Assembly (NCBI GenBank): GCA_037444575.1
Contig: JBBIME010000004.1
Span: forward strand, 124,001-188,000
Source: Bacteriovorax sp037444575
GTDB lineage: Bacteria > Bdellovibrionota > Bacteriovoracia > Bacteriovoracales > Bacteriovoracaceae
Direction: 5' to 3'
DNA: 64,000 bases
Below are positions 8,618-17,454 of the stretch, in pieces (within the stretch, counting starts at the first letter, position 1; every line of letters begins with the position of its first letter). A program made the translations under genes and the position numbers. The notes below the pieces were generated by a model that worked only from the letters and a program-made list of their open reading frames with translations, was not told where the DNA came from and searched no databases.

Positions 8618-8657
8618 TAAGCATTAGCCCTCTTAATTAAAAGGTTCTTAATGCTTA
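8618..8657 (+). repeat. Inverted repeat enclosing the start codon of the barrel gene
   Basis: TAAGCATTA (8618-8626) and TAATGCTTA (8649-8657) are perfect inverted repeats with a 22-base loop. The ATG at 8651 lies inside the right arm and the only Shine-Dalgarno-like AAGG lies in the loop. In mRNA this could form a hairpin controlling initiation; as DNA it could be an operator. Confidence 0.5.
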
Positions 8658-9346
8658 ACAAAATTTTAAAAATAGTTCATGTAACACCCGTCTTAATGGC
8701 GGGTGTTTTTATTTGTGCCCCTATCATTCACGCTCATGCTGATGAAGGTAAACAGATTAAGCCAAATATTCATCAAATTACCAGCGATCAAACGGCTAAA
8801 AAAGTTAATGACGAAATTCCCTCTGAAGGTGATCGCATTCCAGGACAAATCCACAAACACTCTCTTGGATTTGGTATTGGTCAAACTTTCTTACGTTCTG
8901 GTTTAGCCGATAATGGAAATGATAAGATCACTCCTGATCTCTATTATTCTTATTCTGCCAGCTACTCATTTGATTTTGTCGCCAATGCTCATTACTCAAC
9001 TCATACATATTTAAACCGTGAAGCTACAATCAAAGGTCTTGCACTGGCCATTAAAGGGAAAGGTTTTCAATTTGATGCCTTCTCACCTTTTGTTCTGGGA
9101 GGATTTGGTTTTTATCTTCCAAGTGTAAAACGCCCTCAACCAGATGGGACGATTGGTGAAACAAGAACTCAACTTGTATTTGGTGTAAACGTTGGTGCCG
9201 GAGTTGATCTTCGTTTAAATAATGAAGTCTCGGTTGGAGTCATTGCTCACTATCACGATCCATTTGATGTTCGCCAAGATACGGGAGCGAAGCTCGAAGC
9301 TTCATATATGAAGCTTCTATTAACTGCTTCGTACACTTTCCACTAA
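8651..9346 (+). CDS. Outer-membrane beta-barrel protein (OmpW/OprF-like size)
   Basis: Exported protein of 231 residues. An N-terminal signal (basic MLNKILK, hydrophobic core, AHA cleavage near residue 30) is followed by a linker and then alternating-residue strands typical of an eight-stranded barrel (FGIGQTFLRSGLADNG, SPFVLGGFGFYLPS, TQLVFGVNVGAGVDLRLNNE, SYMKLLLTASYTFH). The aromatic C-terminus fits outer-membrane insertion. It is the first gene of the ArsA/thiol operon: its TAA overlaps the next ATG (TAATG at 9344-9348). A terminator-like hairpin lies inside its signal-peptide codons. Confidence 0.75.
   Translation: MLNKILKIVHVTPVLMAGVFICAPIIHAHADEGKQIKPNIHQITSDQTAKKVNDEIPSEGDRIPGQIHKHSLGFGIGQTFLRSGLADNGNDKITPDLYYSYSASYSFDFVANAHYSTHTYLNREATIKGLALAIKGKGFQFDAFSPFVLGGFGFYLPSVKRPQPDGTIGETRTQLVFGVNVGAGVDLRLNNEVSVGVIAHYHDPFDVRQDTGAKLEASYMKLLLTASYTFH
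8683..8714 (+). terminator. Terminator-like hairpin inside the barrel gene's signal-peptide codons
   Basis: AACACCCG (8683-8690) and CGGGTGTT (8700-8707) form a perfect eight-base-pair stem with a nine-base loop, followed by TTTATTT. This has the form of an intrinsic terminator but sits 32 bases inside the coding sequence. It could end the PhaR_N transcript or act as an attenuator for the six-gene operon. Confidence 0.55.
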
Positions 9347-10149
9347 TGTCGCGGGCCTATCACCGCCTCTACATTTTCACGGGAAAGGGAGGTGTGGGGA
9401 AAACCACACTGGCGATGGCCTTTACAAAGTATCTCGAATCAAAAGGTGTAAATGTTAAGTACAACTGCTTTCATCAAACACCAGAGAAAACTCTGCAAAA
9501 AGAATTGCAGCTCCCCACTATAGAGCTGCACATCGAAGAGAGCGCAGAAGTTTATATAGGTCGCAAACTTAATTCTATCACTATCGCTTCATGGATTATG
9601 AAGACTCATTTTTTTAGGTCACTGTTTCAGATGATTCCGGGACTTGGTCACATGATTCTTCTGGGCCACTTAATTGAAGCTTTGGAAAAAGATCCAACCT
9701 TAGTCATCGTTCTTGATTCTCCAGCCTCCGGCCACGCTCTAACGATGTTTGAATCTTCATCTAATTTTAAAGCCATTTTTAAAACTGGATTAATTGTTAA
9801 AGACATTGAGAGAATGCAGCGATTTCTTAAAGGCGAAAATAATTTAAAAACACATGTAGTAACTCTTGCAACTGAGCTTTCTTTATCTGAAGCAAATGAT
9901 TTAAAGCAGGAACTCGATACTAACCTTCCTGATACTGAAGCCCACTCTGATTTAATCGTAAATGATAGCTTCAAGAAATTTTTCGATCTTCACTTGGTTG
10001 ATGAATCAAGCTTGCCGAATTTCTTAAAGCAAAAAATTGATCTAGAAAAAGAGATTGTGAAGACACATATTTCTCTTCCTCATGTTGAAGCTGAAAGTCC
10101 TACAAAAGTCGTTAAAGAACTCACCCGTTTTATGGAGGAATTAGCATGA
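9346..10149 (+). CDS. ArsA/Get3-like anion-transporting ATPase, small paralogue
   Basis: Cytoplasmic P-loop ATPase of the ArsA/Get3 group within the SIMIBI class, 267 residues. The deviant Walker A FTGKGGVGKTTLA is at residues 11-23, and the Walker B/switch II region reads VLDSPASGHALTMFE near residue 125. The switch I DPA motif of typical ArsA is replaced by a CFHQTPE sequence, so nucleotide handling may differ. It overlaps the next ATPase gene by four bases (ATGA), suggesting the two proteins are made in equal amounts and act as a heterodimer, like the two halves of classical ArsA. No ArsB pump or arsR gene is nearby, so an arsenic role is not supported. Confidence 0.75.
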   Translation: MSRAYHRLYIFTGKGGVGKTTLAMAFTKYLESKGVNVKYNCFHQTPEKTLQKELQLPTIELHIEESAEVYIGRKLNSITIASWIMKTHFFRSLFQMIPGLGHMILLGHLIEALEKDPTLVIVLDSPASGHALTMFESSSNFKAIFKTGLIVKDIERMQRFLKGENNLKTHVVTLATELSLSEANDLKQELDTNLPDTEAHSDLIVNDSFKKFFDLHLVDESSLPNFLKQKIDLEKEIVKTHISLPHVEAESPTKVVKELTRFMEELA

Positions 10150-11198
10150 AAATTCCTCTGAAAAAAGTTGAACTTTTTTGCGGTACTGGTGGCGTCGGAA
10201 AAACGACTGTGGCCACTGCACGCGCTCTCGCTTTGGCCTTAGAAGGAAAAAAAGTTTTGCTTATCACAATCGATCCAGCAAAACGTTTAAAGCAAATTTT
10301 AAACATGAAAGACAATGACGATGGTGTTATCAATACAATCACGCTTGATCTTTTTGGTTACGAGAAAGAAAAATCTTTCGATGCCATGCTTATGTCACCA
10401 AGAGCGACATTGCACAGAATGGCCGTTGAAAAAAATCTACACGCTGAATTTGAATCAGACATCATTAAAACTCTTTCCCGCCCTTACGGGGGAATGAATG
10501 AAATTATGTCTATTATTGAGGTGCAAACTCAACTCGATAAAAATATTTACGACACTATTGTTTTAGATACTCCTCCGGGAAAACACTTTATTGATTTCCT
10601 GGAAGGCTCTGAAAAAATAAAAAACTTTTTTGATAAATCTTTCCTGGAAATTTTTGAATATCTTGGAAAAAATATTACGAGTGGTGGAAAGGCCCGCAAT
10701 TTTATCACCCAGCTCGTCTCGACAGGGGTAAAAAAACTTTTAAGTTACCTTGAAGATGTTACAGGGGCAGATTTTGTCAGAGAATTCATCGATGCTGTCC
10801 TCGCTCTCTACAAATGTCGCGAATTTTTCCTAAAAGCACTTACTTTTCAGGGCGAACTAAAAAAAGTTAGTTTTTCAAATTGGTTTTTGGTCACATCTGT
10901 CGAGCAACAAAAAATGCGTGAAGCAGAGGATATAAAGCTGGAAGCCGCTAGCTTTTTACATCAGGATCACTATCTGGTCATGAATAAATGCCTTGGCCCT
11001 TATTTGGCAGAGTGGAATCCTTCGGACTTAGTTCTTACCCGCCTAAAACAATCAATGATTAAGCGGGAAGATGCCCTACAAGACTTTGCTAGTAAAAATT
11101 TTTCAAACGTACTAAAATTTCATGAAATAAACCATCCCTCTCCACTTGAACACGTGAAAGAATTAGCACGAATGTTTTTGGTTCAGACAAATCAATAA
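10146..11198 (+). CDS. ArsA/Get3-like anion-transporting ATPase, large paralogue
   Basis: ArsA-family ATPase of 350 residues. Walker A FCGTGGVGKTTVA is at residues 11-23; switch I is LLITIDPAKRLKQIL near 39-53; switch II is VLDTPPGKHFIDFL near 138-151. The TIDPAKRL form is the one seen in the paired ArsA-like proteins of actinobacteria and myxobacteria rather than in arsenite-pump ArsA. It overlaps the smaller paralogue upstream by four bases and is nine bases from gshA downstream. Function in this class is poorly known; location in a glutathione/cysteine operon may point to stress or envelope protein handling (inference). Confidence 0.8.
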   Translation: MKIPLKKVELFCGTGGVGKTTVATARALALALEGKKVLLITIDPAKRLKQILNMKDNDDGVINTITLDLFGYEKEKSFDAMLMSPRATLHRMAVEKNLHAEFESDIIKTLSRPYGGMNEIMSIIEVQTQLDKNIYDTIVLDTPPGKHFIDFLEGSEKIKNFFDKSFLEIFEYLGKNITSGGKARNFITQLVSTGVKKLLSYLEDVTGADFVREFIDAVLALYKCREFFLKALTFQGELKKVSFSNWFLVTSVEQQKMREAEDIKLEAASFLHQDHYLVMNKCLGPYLAEWNPSDLVLTRLKQSMIKREDALQDFASKNFSNVLKFHEINHPSPLEHVKELARMFLVQTNQ

Positions 11199-11207
11199 GG
11201 GCATTTC

Positions 11208-12428
11208 ATGGAATTTAAAATTAATAACAAAGAAGAATTGGAGAAATTTATCTGTGACAATTGGGATAAGGTGAATACCTATATCACCAACGCGCAGATG
11301 GGACTGCCTATTCCTTTTTATTCCAGCGTAGATATTAGAGAAAGCAAAGAAAAATATGCTCCAGTGGATCACAACATGTATCCAGCTGGTTTTAATAATC
11401 TCTGCGCGGCAGACTTAAAAGATGCCACTCAGATCGTGCGAGAAACAATTCAAAAAATTAATTCTAGTACCGGTACAGTTGGTATCATTCCTGAATCGCA
11501 CACAAAAAATTTAATGTATCTCGATCACCTGGCAACTCTTACAAAACTGATCACTGATGCTGGTTACAAAGTTATCATTTTAAGTTTTGATTCAAATCTT
11601 TTTCCGAACAATGAAGAATTTATCGATCTCATGTCTCATTCGGGAACTCCTCTTAAAATTTATCGTGGAAAAATTCAAAATGGATTAATCTCTGCGATGA
11701 ATGAAAAGATAGATGTGGCCATTAACAATAATGACCAATCAAATCCCTGGCCAATTGAATGGAAAGAAATTGTGACTCCGATTGCTCCAACTCCTCTCAT
11801 CGGTTGGTTTAGAAGACAAAAAAATACTCACTTTTCATTTTATAAAAAAGTAGCAGATGAATTTGCTGCTCACTTTGGAATTGACCCTAATCTTATTCAG
11901 GCCCAGTTTAGAGCAATTGAAGATGTTGATTTCGAAACCAAGCATGGACTTGAAAAATTAGGTAATGCTGTCGATGATCTTGTATCTCATTTAAAACCTG
12001 GTTCAAAAGTTTTTGTAAAAGCTTCACAAGGAACTTACGGAATGGGGATCAGTGTTGTGTCTTCAGGAGAAGAAATTATCAACATGAATCGCAAAACAAG
12101 AAATAAGATGGATGTTGGCAAAAATGCCATTAAGTTCACTTCCCTTCTTGTTCAGGAGGGAGTTGAAACCATCATTAAATATGATGACAATCCTGCTGAA
12201 ATTACCATTTATCTTGTAAATGGAAAAAGTATTGGTGGATTTATGAGAATCAATCCAGAAAGAGATAGCCTAGGAAATCTAAATAGCCGAGGAATGGTTT
12301 TTAGAAAACTATGTATGTGCGATATCGCAGAATCTGCAGAAGACCACAAAACGAAAGAAGCAATGTATTCACTGATAGCAAGGCTATCCACCATTGCTTC
12401 AGCCTACGAAATAAAAGAAGTTTTATAA
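11208..12428 (+). CDS. gshA: Glutamate-cysteine ligase, Acidithiobacillus-type GshA
   Basis: First enzyme of glutathione synthesis: ligates Glu and Cys to gamma-glutamylcysteine using ATP. The 406-residue protein matches the distinct GshA family first defined from Acidithiobacillus ferrooxidans rather than the E. coli fold. Hallmarks are SVDIRESKEKYAPVDHNMYP and AGFNNL in residues 43-68, the FVKASQGTYGMGI loop near 265 and the ITIYLVNGKSIGGFMRINPE stretch. Gene order (gshA, then cystathionine beta-synthase, then gamma-lyase) places it directly after cysteine supply. gshB is not in the window. Confidence 0.87.
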   Translation: MEFKINNKEELEKFICDNWDKVNTYITNAQMGLPIPFYSSVDIRESKEKYAPVDHNMYPAGFNNLCAADLKDATQIVRETIQKINSSTGTVGIIPESHTKNLMYLDHLATLTKLITDAGYKVIILSFDSNLFPNNEEFIDLMSHSGTPLKIYRGKIQNGLISAMNEKIDVAINNNDQSNPWPIEWKEIVTPIAPTPLIGWFRRQKNTHFSFYKKVADEFAAHFGIDPNLIQAQFRAIEDVDFETKHGLEKLGNAVDDLVSHLKPGSKVFVKASQGTYGMGISVVSSGEEIINMNRKTRNKMDVGKNAIKFTSLLVQEGVETIIKYDDNPAEITIYLVNGKSIGGFMRINPERDSLGNLNSRGMVFRKLCMCDIAESAEDHKTKEAMYSLIARLSTIASAYEIKEVL

Positions 12429-12446
12429 TAGAGAAGGAGATTTGAT

Positions 12447-13829
12447 ATGATGACCGGAGCTAAGAAAAATGTCTTAGATGCCATTGGAAACACACCAATC
12501 GTAAAACTTAATAAAGTTACTACAGGTGTTGAATCTGAAATTTACGTAAAGCTAGAATACATGAATCCAGGTGGATCAAGTAAAGACCGCATTGGTGGAT
12601 TTATTATGGATAGAGCTGTTGCAGCTGGAAAAATCAAACCAGGTGGAACAATCATTGAAGGAACTTCTGGAAATACGGGAGTTGGTCTAGCGATGTGGGC
12701 GGCAGTTAATGGGTACAAATGTATTTTCGTTATGGCCGACAAACAATCAATTGAAAAAGTTAATAATCTAAAAGCATTCGGTGCTAAAGTTGTTGTCTGC
12801 CCTACTGATGTTGAACCTGAAGATCCAAGATCATATTATTCAGTTTCAAAACGCTTAGCTGAAACAATTCCAAATTCATACTACGTTAATCAATATGACA
12901 ACCTTTGGAATCGCGAAACTCACGTAGCAACAACTGGTCCGGAAATTTTTGAACAAACTAAAGGTGACTTTGATGTTTATATGGCCGGTGTTGGAACAGG
13001 TGGAACGATCACTGGAGTTTCAATGTATTTAAAAACAAAAATGCCACACTTGAAAACTGTTGGTGTCGACGTTGAAGGATCAATTGTTGCACAATTTGCT
13101 CGCACTGGTGATTTAAGTGGAGCACGCTCTTATGTAATCGAAGGAATTGGTGAAGATTTTATTCCAGAAAATTACGACTTTAAAGTTATTGATGACTGGG
13201 TCGTTGTCGGTGATAAAGAATCATTCCTAATGACTCGAGCTCTTTTAAAGCAAGAAGGAATTTACACTGGTGGGTCAGGTGGTGCGGCCGTTGTCGGCGC
13301 TATCAAGTACGCTAAGACGCTTAGTGTTCCAAAGAAAATCTTAGTCGTTCTTCCTGACTCAGGAAACAGATACGCTTCAAAAATATTCAATGATGAGTGG
13401 ATGATGAGCAAAGGTTATATCGATTCATCATTCAATGTTATCATCAAAGATCTTTTAACTGATCTTGGAAAAAATAATAAGCCTCTTATCTCAATTACAG
13501 ACCATGCAACAATTGGAGATGCTGTTAAAGTAATGGAAGAAAAAAGTGTTTCTCAGCTTCCGGTTATCGCCAACGGAGTCATCAAAGGTGTTTTAAGTGA
13601 AACTGGACTTTTAAAACCACTCTACAACGGTGAGTTCCACTCAACAGATTCAGTTTCTCTTGCTTACTCAAACAAATACACTGTCATCGACATCAATGAT
13701 TTGCTTACGAATGTCGCCGATTCTCTTCTAAAAAAAGAAGTTGTTATGGTTACAGACAAGGGACAACCAGTAAATTTATTAACAAACATTGATATTTTAA
13801 ATTTCATCGCAAAGAGAGAGAACGTATGA
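12447..13829 (+). CDS. cbs: Cystathionine beta-synthase with C-terminal CBS pair
   Basis: PLP enzyme joining serine and homocysteine to cystathionine, 460 residues. The PLP lysine is K46 in NPGGSSKDRIG; the substrate loop TSGNTGVGLA is near residue 73; the phosphate-binding loop GTGGTITG and GSGGAAVVGA follow. Residues about 345-460 form two CBS domains, as in eukaryotic and some bacterial CBS where this region senses SAM or adenosyl groups. No heme-binding N-terminal extension is present. Start ATG at 12447 follows AAGGAGA. The gene overlaps the next one by four bases (ATGA). Confidence 0.9.
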   Translation: MMTGAKKNVLDAIGNTPIVKLNKVTTGVESEIYVKLEYMNPGGSSKDRIGGFIMDRAVAAGKIKPGGTIIEGTSGNTGVGLAMWAAVNGYKCIFVMADKQSIEKVNNLKAFGAKVVVCPTDVEPEDPRSYYSVSKRLAETIPNSYYVNQYDNLWNRETHVATTGPEIFEQTKGDFDVYMAGVGTGGTITGVSMYLKTKMPHLKTVGVDVEGSIVAQFARTGDLSGARSYVIEGIGEDFIPENYDFKVIDDWVVVGDKESFLMTRALLKQEGIYTGGSGGAAVVGAIKYAKTLSVPKKILVVLPDSGNRYASKIFNDEWMMSKGYIDSSFNVIIKDLLTDLGKNNKPLISITDHATIGDAVKVMEEKSVSQLPVIANGVIKGVLSETGLLKPLYNGEFHSTDSVSLAYSNKYTVIDINDLLTNVADSLLKKEVVMVTDKGQPVNLLTNIDILNFIAKRENV

Positions 13830-15028
13830 GTAAAAAAACAACAAAATCTAAAGCTAAAACCAAAAGTAATAAAGAAGAACTTCCTCTCGATATCGCCACT
13901 AGAGTTATCCATGTTGGTGGACATCCTGACAAAGAAACAGGCGCTATCATGCCTCCTATTTATCAGACCTCTACTTATGTCCAAGAATCTCCAGGTGTGC
14001 ATAAAGGATATGAGTACACTCGCTCTCATAACCCAACAAGAACAAGATTAGAGGAATGCCTGGCATCTCTTGAGCAAGCTAAGCACTGCTGTGTAACAGC
14101 TTCTGGTCTATCTGCAGAAATGCTCATGATGCACTTACTACCTCCAGGATCAAATATTATTTGCGGTGATGATGTATACGGCGGAACTTATCGTTTGTTT
14201 ACGACAGTGTTCAATCAAATGCATAATTTTAAATTTGTTGATACGACTGATCTTAAAAAGCTGGAAAAAGAGATTAAAAGTTTTAAACCAGCTCTTATCT
14301 GGCTTGAAACTCCGACTAATCCTCTCTTGAAAATTACTGATATTGTAGCTGTTTCCAACATGGCAAAAAAAGCTAAAGCTCTTGTTGCTGTCGATAATAC
14401 TTTTATGAGTCCAGTATTTCAAAATCCTCTTGTTTTAGGTGCAGATTTTGTTCTTCACTCAATGACAAAATACATTAACGGCCACAGCGATGTTGTTGGT
14501 GGATGTATTATGTTAAATGATGATCACTACAGAAAAGAATTATTCCGTCTGCAAAATTCAATCGGCCCATCTCAATCACCATTTGATTCTTGGCTTGTTC
14601 TTCGAGGACTTAAAACACTTGCTGTAAGAATGGCCCAACATGAGAAAAATGCAATCAAAGTTGCTGAGTATCTTGAAAGACACCCGAAGGTTGAACGAGT
14701 TGTTTACCCAGGGCTTAAATCACACCCTCAACACGCGATCGCTAAAAAACAAATGCTAGGGTTTGGTGGAATGATCACTTTCTTTTTAAAAGGTGATATT
14801 AAAAAATCGAGTAAATTTCTTTCAACTGTTAAGCTTTTCTCTCTTGCAGAAAGTTTAGGTGGAGTTGAAAGTTTAATTGAGCATCCAGCAATCATGACCC
14901 ATGCTTCTGTTCCTAAAAAAGTTCGCGAATCAATTGGTCTAACAGATAATCTAATCCGTCTTTCGGTTGGAATTGAAAATGTGGATGATCTAATTGACGA
15001 CTTAGAAAATGCTTTTAAAGTTGTTTAA
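13826..15028 (+). CDS. Cystathionine gamma-lyase/gamma-synthase family PLP enzyme
   Basis: Member of the Cys/Met metabolism PLP family, 400 residues. PLP lysine is K215 in HSMTKYINGHSD; the cofactor-pairing Asp is D190 in AVDNTF; EYTRSHNPTR near 63-72 is the family's phosphate-contacting region. Because it is fused in an operon to cystathionine beta-synthase and gshA, gamma-lyase activity (cystathionine to cysteine, 2-oxobutyrate and ammonia) is the best guess; sequence alone cannot exclude gamma-synthase or methionine gamma-lyase. The first 16 residues are a lysine-rich extension. It is the last gene before the strong terminator at 15031. Confidence 0.87.
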   Translation: MSKKTTKSKAKTKSNKEELPLDIATRVIHVGGHPDKETGAIMPPIYQTSTYVQESPGVHKGYEYTRSHNPTRTRLEECLASLEQAKHCCVTASGLSAEMLMMHLLPPGSNIICGDDVYGGTYRLFTTVFNQMHNFKFVDTTDLKKLEKEIKSFKPALIWLETPTNPLLKITDIVAVSNMAKKAKALVAVDNTFMSPVFQNPLVLGADFVLHSMTKYINGHSDVVGGCIMLNDDHYRKELFRLQNSIGPSQSPFDSWLVLRGLKTLAVRMAQHEKNAIKVAEYLERHPKVERVVYPGLKSHPQHAIAKKQMLGFGGMITFFLKGDIKKSSKFLSTVKLFSLAESLGGVESLIEHPAIMTHASVPKKVRESIGLTDNLIRLSVGIENVDDLIDDLENAFKVV

Positions 15029-15030
15029 AA

Positions 15031-15056
15031 AAAAGGCCTCATTTGAGGCCTTTTTT
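15031..15056. terminator. Bidirectional intrinsic terminator
   Basis: AAAAGGCCTC (15031-15040) and GAGGCCTTTT (15045-15054) form a ten-base-pair stem with an ATTT loop, flanked by A and T runs on either side. It ends the plus-strand thiol operon and, read on the other strand, overlaps the last codons of the 15039-15428 gene, so it can serve both convergent units. Confidence 0.92.
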
Positions 15057-15428
15057 ATTACAGTTTAGTGACTCTTCTATTTTTAATTTTTTAATCTCAT
15101 CATTCATATTTAAAAGAAAGGCTGCTCTTTTTCCAAACCGTGGCTCAAAACCTAGTTTTTGATCGAGTGCGACTTGAATAAATTCAGCTCTGCTATCATT
15201 TAGAAATGGAGTTTCCAAAAAGTGGTTCATCGTTTTTATGAAACGCTCATTGATATGGGCGCTACATTTTTTATTCTCCAGAGACAATGAAGTATCATTT
15301 GTTTCATAGCGAATAATCTTATTATCAAAATTCAATTTGTACTTTAAATTGCGATCGACAACGATGAGTTCGCGGGCAAATCCCTGGACTGAAAATAAAA
15401 TAATCAAAATTTTAATTAAGGAATACAT
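15039..15428 (-). CDS. Small exported protein of unknown function
   Basis: Protein of 129 residues with an N-terminal signal (MYSLIKILIILFSVQGFA, cleavage near residue 18) and two cysteines, C55 and C123, that could form a disulphide. No family recognised. It overlaps the upstream metallopeptidase gene by 13 bases, so the two are probably co-translated; it may be a partner, inhibitor or chaperone of that peptidase (inference). Its last codons run into the shared terminator hairpin. Confidence 0.55.
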   Translation of the reverse strand: MYSLIKILIILFSVQGFARELIVVDRNLKYKLNFDNKIIRYETNDTSLSLENKKCSAHINERFIKTMNHFLETPFLNDSRAEFIQVALDQKLGFEPRFGKRAAFLLNMNDEIKKLKIEESLNCNKKGLK

Positions 15429-17404
15429 TTTTTAAATCTCAATTGATTCTTCATCGGTTCTATTGCTTTTTGGCAAGAAATCGGAAGATCTATATCTTTG
15501 TTTATGGCCTCCATAATCAAACGATACAAAGAAGCTGAATGAGGGTCATTTGTTTCAGAAATAAACTCGAGATTAGAATAGGATTTATTATCTCTCGATG
15601 GTTTTATAAGTGAACACATAAACAAATCATCCTTACTAGGATAAGCCATATAGGCAAAAATATCGGCCATATCTTCTTCTGTCGTACGACCATCTTCCGG
15701 TGAAGAAAACATGGAGGTGCCTTGTTTGAAATGAACATAATTGTCAGTTACACATTGTCTTAACGATTTGTAAAACCTTGCACTTTTCTCGCTTAATTTC
15801 ATTGTGAAAAAAATATGATTGATAGCATGACCTAACTCATGAGCAACAACTGATTTGCCTCGATTTTCATGCTGGGAAGAAAAGGGTGAAATATAAATAT
15901 GATCAGAAGATGATAATCGATCAAACCATGATAATTTATCCGCAGGTAGCAAACTCATTTTATCACGTGCCAAATACATATCCCAAGCATTCAAACTCAG
16001 ATCTTCAGAACAGGGCCCAGACTCATCAAAAAATGGATCGAGATTTTCATTCTTTGACAGAGCAATTGCCATCGTAAGGCTATTTTCTTGATCCTTTAAA
16101 CTTTCAGCTATGCCCGATTGCTCGGCTAAATACTTATCTACCTTTTGCTGAGTGCTTTTAAGCGGGTCTTGTGTTGTTAATAGCAATGTTGATTTCTTTG
16201 ATTTTCTTTTAATTCTCGTAGAAAAATAACTCTTTAGAATATTTTTTGAGTGTGCAGAAAATTTACTAAATACATTTTGATCCATCATTGATTTTGTATC
16301 CAACAAAAGTTTTTCTGCTAAAACCTCATTGCTCGAATCACTTAGCTCCGAAACAATTTGAGCCTTACAACGATTTAATGACTGCTCTTTAACAATTGGA
16401 TCCTTCAAATTTTTCTTGTAACTATCTAGCCATTCAGTGACGTTCTCTTTACTAAAGTGCTCCTGGAATATATTTTTACAAGAGTCATTATCTGAGCAAG
16501 CAGGAGGGAGAATATTGTTTTCAATTGAAGAATCTTTTGAAACAACCGATCGTTCAATTGAGTCTAATACTAGAAAGGTTAAGGGAATTTCTATTTGTTT
16601 ATTATCTTTAAGATCATTTTCTATTTTATCCAAGTTCTTTTTAAAATATTCCAAGTCGTACTTTGAAAAAACCTCAACGTGACTTCCAATTGTCTTTCTT
16701 AAGTTGGCAATTTTATCTACGACAATTTGTATTTTTTCATCGTCGCTATAGAGACCTCTCATTTGGAATTCAAATGAATTATATTTAATAAATCTTTCGT
16801 AATCCTTTGCAAATGTAGCTAAGTTTTTTCTAAACTCTGGAGTTAATTCTTCATTTGAATTTATTTTTACAGCAACTCGTTCGTAAAGAGGTTTCTTTAA
16901 ATCGATAACCGTTGTTATATGAGGAGAAAAAAGTTCAAAACTTATTTTTGATTTAAAGCTATCGCTCCATTCTTTGGGTCTTAGATCTAATTTATTCTCT
17001 TTTAGAAGCTTTTCTTCCAACGTCTTGGCTTTTTCCAAATTATTTTTTTGAATTTTATCAAAAGCTTTGTTCAGTTTTGGTGATAAGGTGTCCAATTGTT
17101 TTTTTATTGTTGGCGAAACATATTCGTCAAAATTACTATCTGTGAGGTATGCACTATCGTTTTCTGAAGGAAGTCCACAAAGAGAGAGAACACATTCATT
17201 TAGCGTTCTTTGATCAACACTATTTACGACAAAAGGATTTGCATTCTCTGAAAAAGAAAGACATGCGTCTTTTGATGAATTTGAAATTAAGCTTTGCTTG
17301 TTTGCTTTAGTGAGAACATGAATAACACCTGGATCAAAATGCTGAGCGAATACAGTGCTTCCTGAGAAGTTAAGGCCAAGTATTATAAGAGGAATCCACT
17401 TCAT
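15416..17404 (-). CDS. Secreted zinc metallopeptidase-like protein
   Basis: Exported protein of 662 residues; signal MKWIPLIILGLNFSGSTVFA. The only clear catalytic feature is a gluzincin-like core near the C-terminus: VVAHELGHAINHIFF (HExxH, about residue 519) and, some 60 residues later, TTEEDMADIFAYMAYP, which offers a third ligand in an E-D-x-x-D context. Residues about 60-420 are highly charged and helical and have no recognised domain, perhaps a long prodomain. Several cysteines fit a periplasmic or extracellular setting. Substrate unknown. It is followed by the overlapping gene at 15039 and preceded, after 50 bases, by the PP2C-like gene. Confidence 0.65.
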   Translation of the reverse strand: MKWIPLIILGLNFSGSTVFAQHFDPGVIHVLTKANKQSLISNSSKDACLSFSENANPFVVNSVDQRTLNECVLSLCGLPSENDSAYLTDSNFDEYVSPTIKKQLDTLSPKLNKAFDKIQKNNLEKAKTLEEKLLKENKLDLRPKEWSDSFKSKISFELFSPHITTVIDLKKPLYERVAVKINSNEELTPEFRKNLATFAKDYERFIKYNSFEFQMRGLYSDDEKIQIVVDKIANLRKTIGSHVEVFSKYDLEYFKKNLDKIENDLKDNKQIEIPLTFLVLDSIERSVVSKDSSIENNILPPACSDNDSCKNIFQEHFSKENVTEWLDSYKKNLKDPIVKEQSLNRCKAQIVSELSDSSNEVLAEKLLLDTKSMMDQNVFSKFSAHSKNILKSYFSTRIKRKSKKSTLLLTTQDPLKSTQQKVDKYLAEQSGIAESLKDQENSLTMAIALSKNENLDPFFDESGPCSEDLSLNAWDMYLARDKMSLLPADKLSWFDRLSSSDHIYISPFSSQHENRGKSVVAHELGHAINHIFFTMKLSEKSARFYKSLRQCVTDNYVHFKQGTSMFSSPEDGRTTEEDMADIFAYMAYPSKDDLFMCSLIKPSRDNKSYSNLEFISETNDPHSASLYRLIMEAINKDIDLPISCQKAIEPMKNQLRFKKCIP

Positions 17405-17454
17405 AGGTATATCCAGAGCGATTAGCTCCCTTAATCTTACTCCCTTATTGGTAC

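Noticed and set aside
9346..11198. Arsenic resistance operon
   Set aside because: ArsA-like ATPases are present but no arsB, acr3, arsC, arsD or arsR; switch motifs fit the non-arsenic ArsA-like group.
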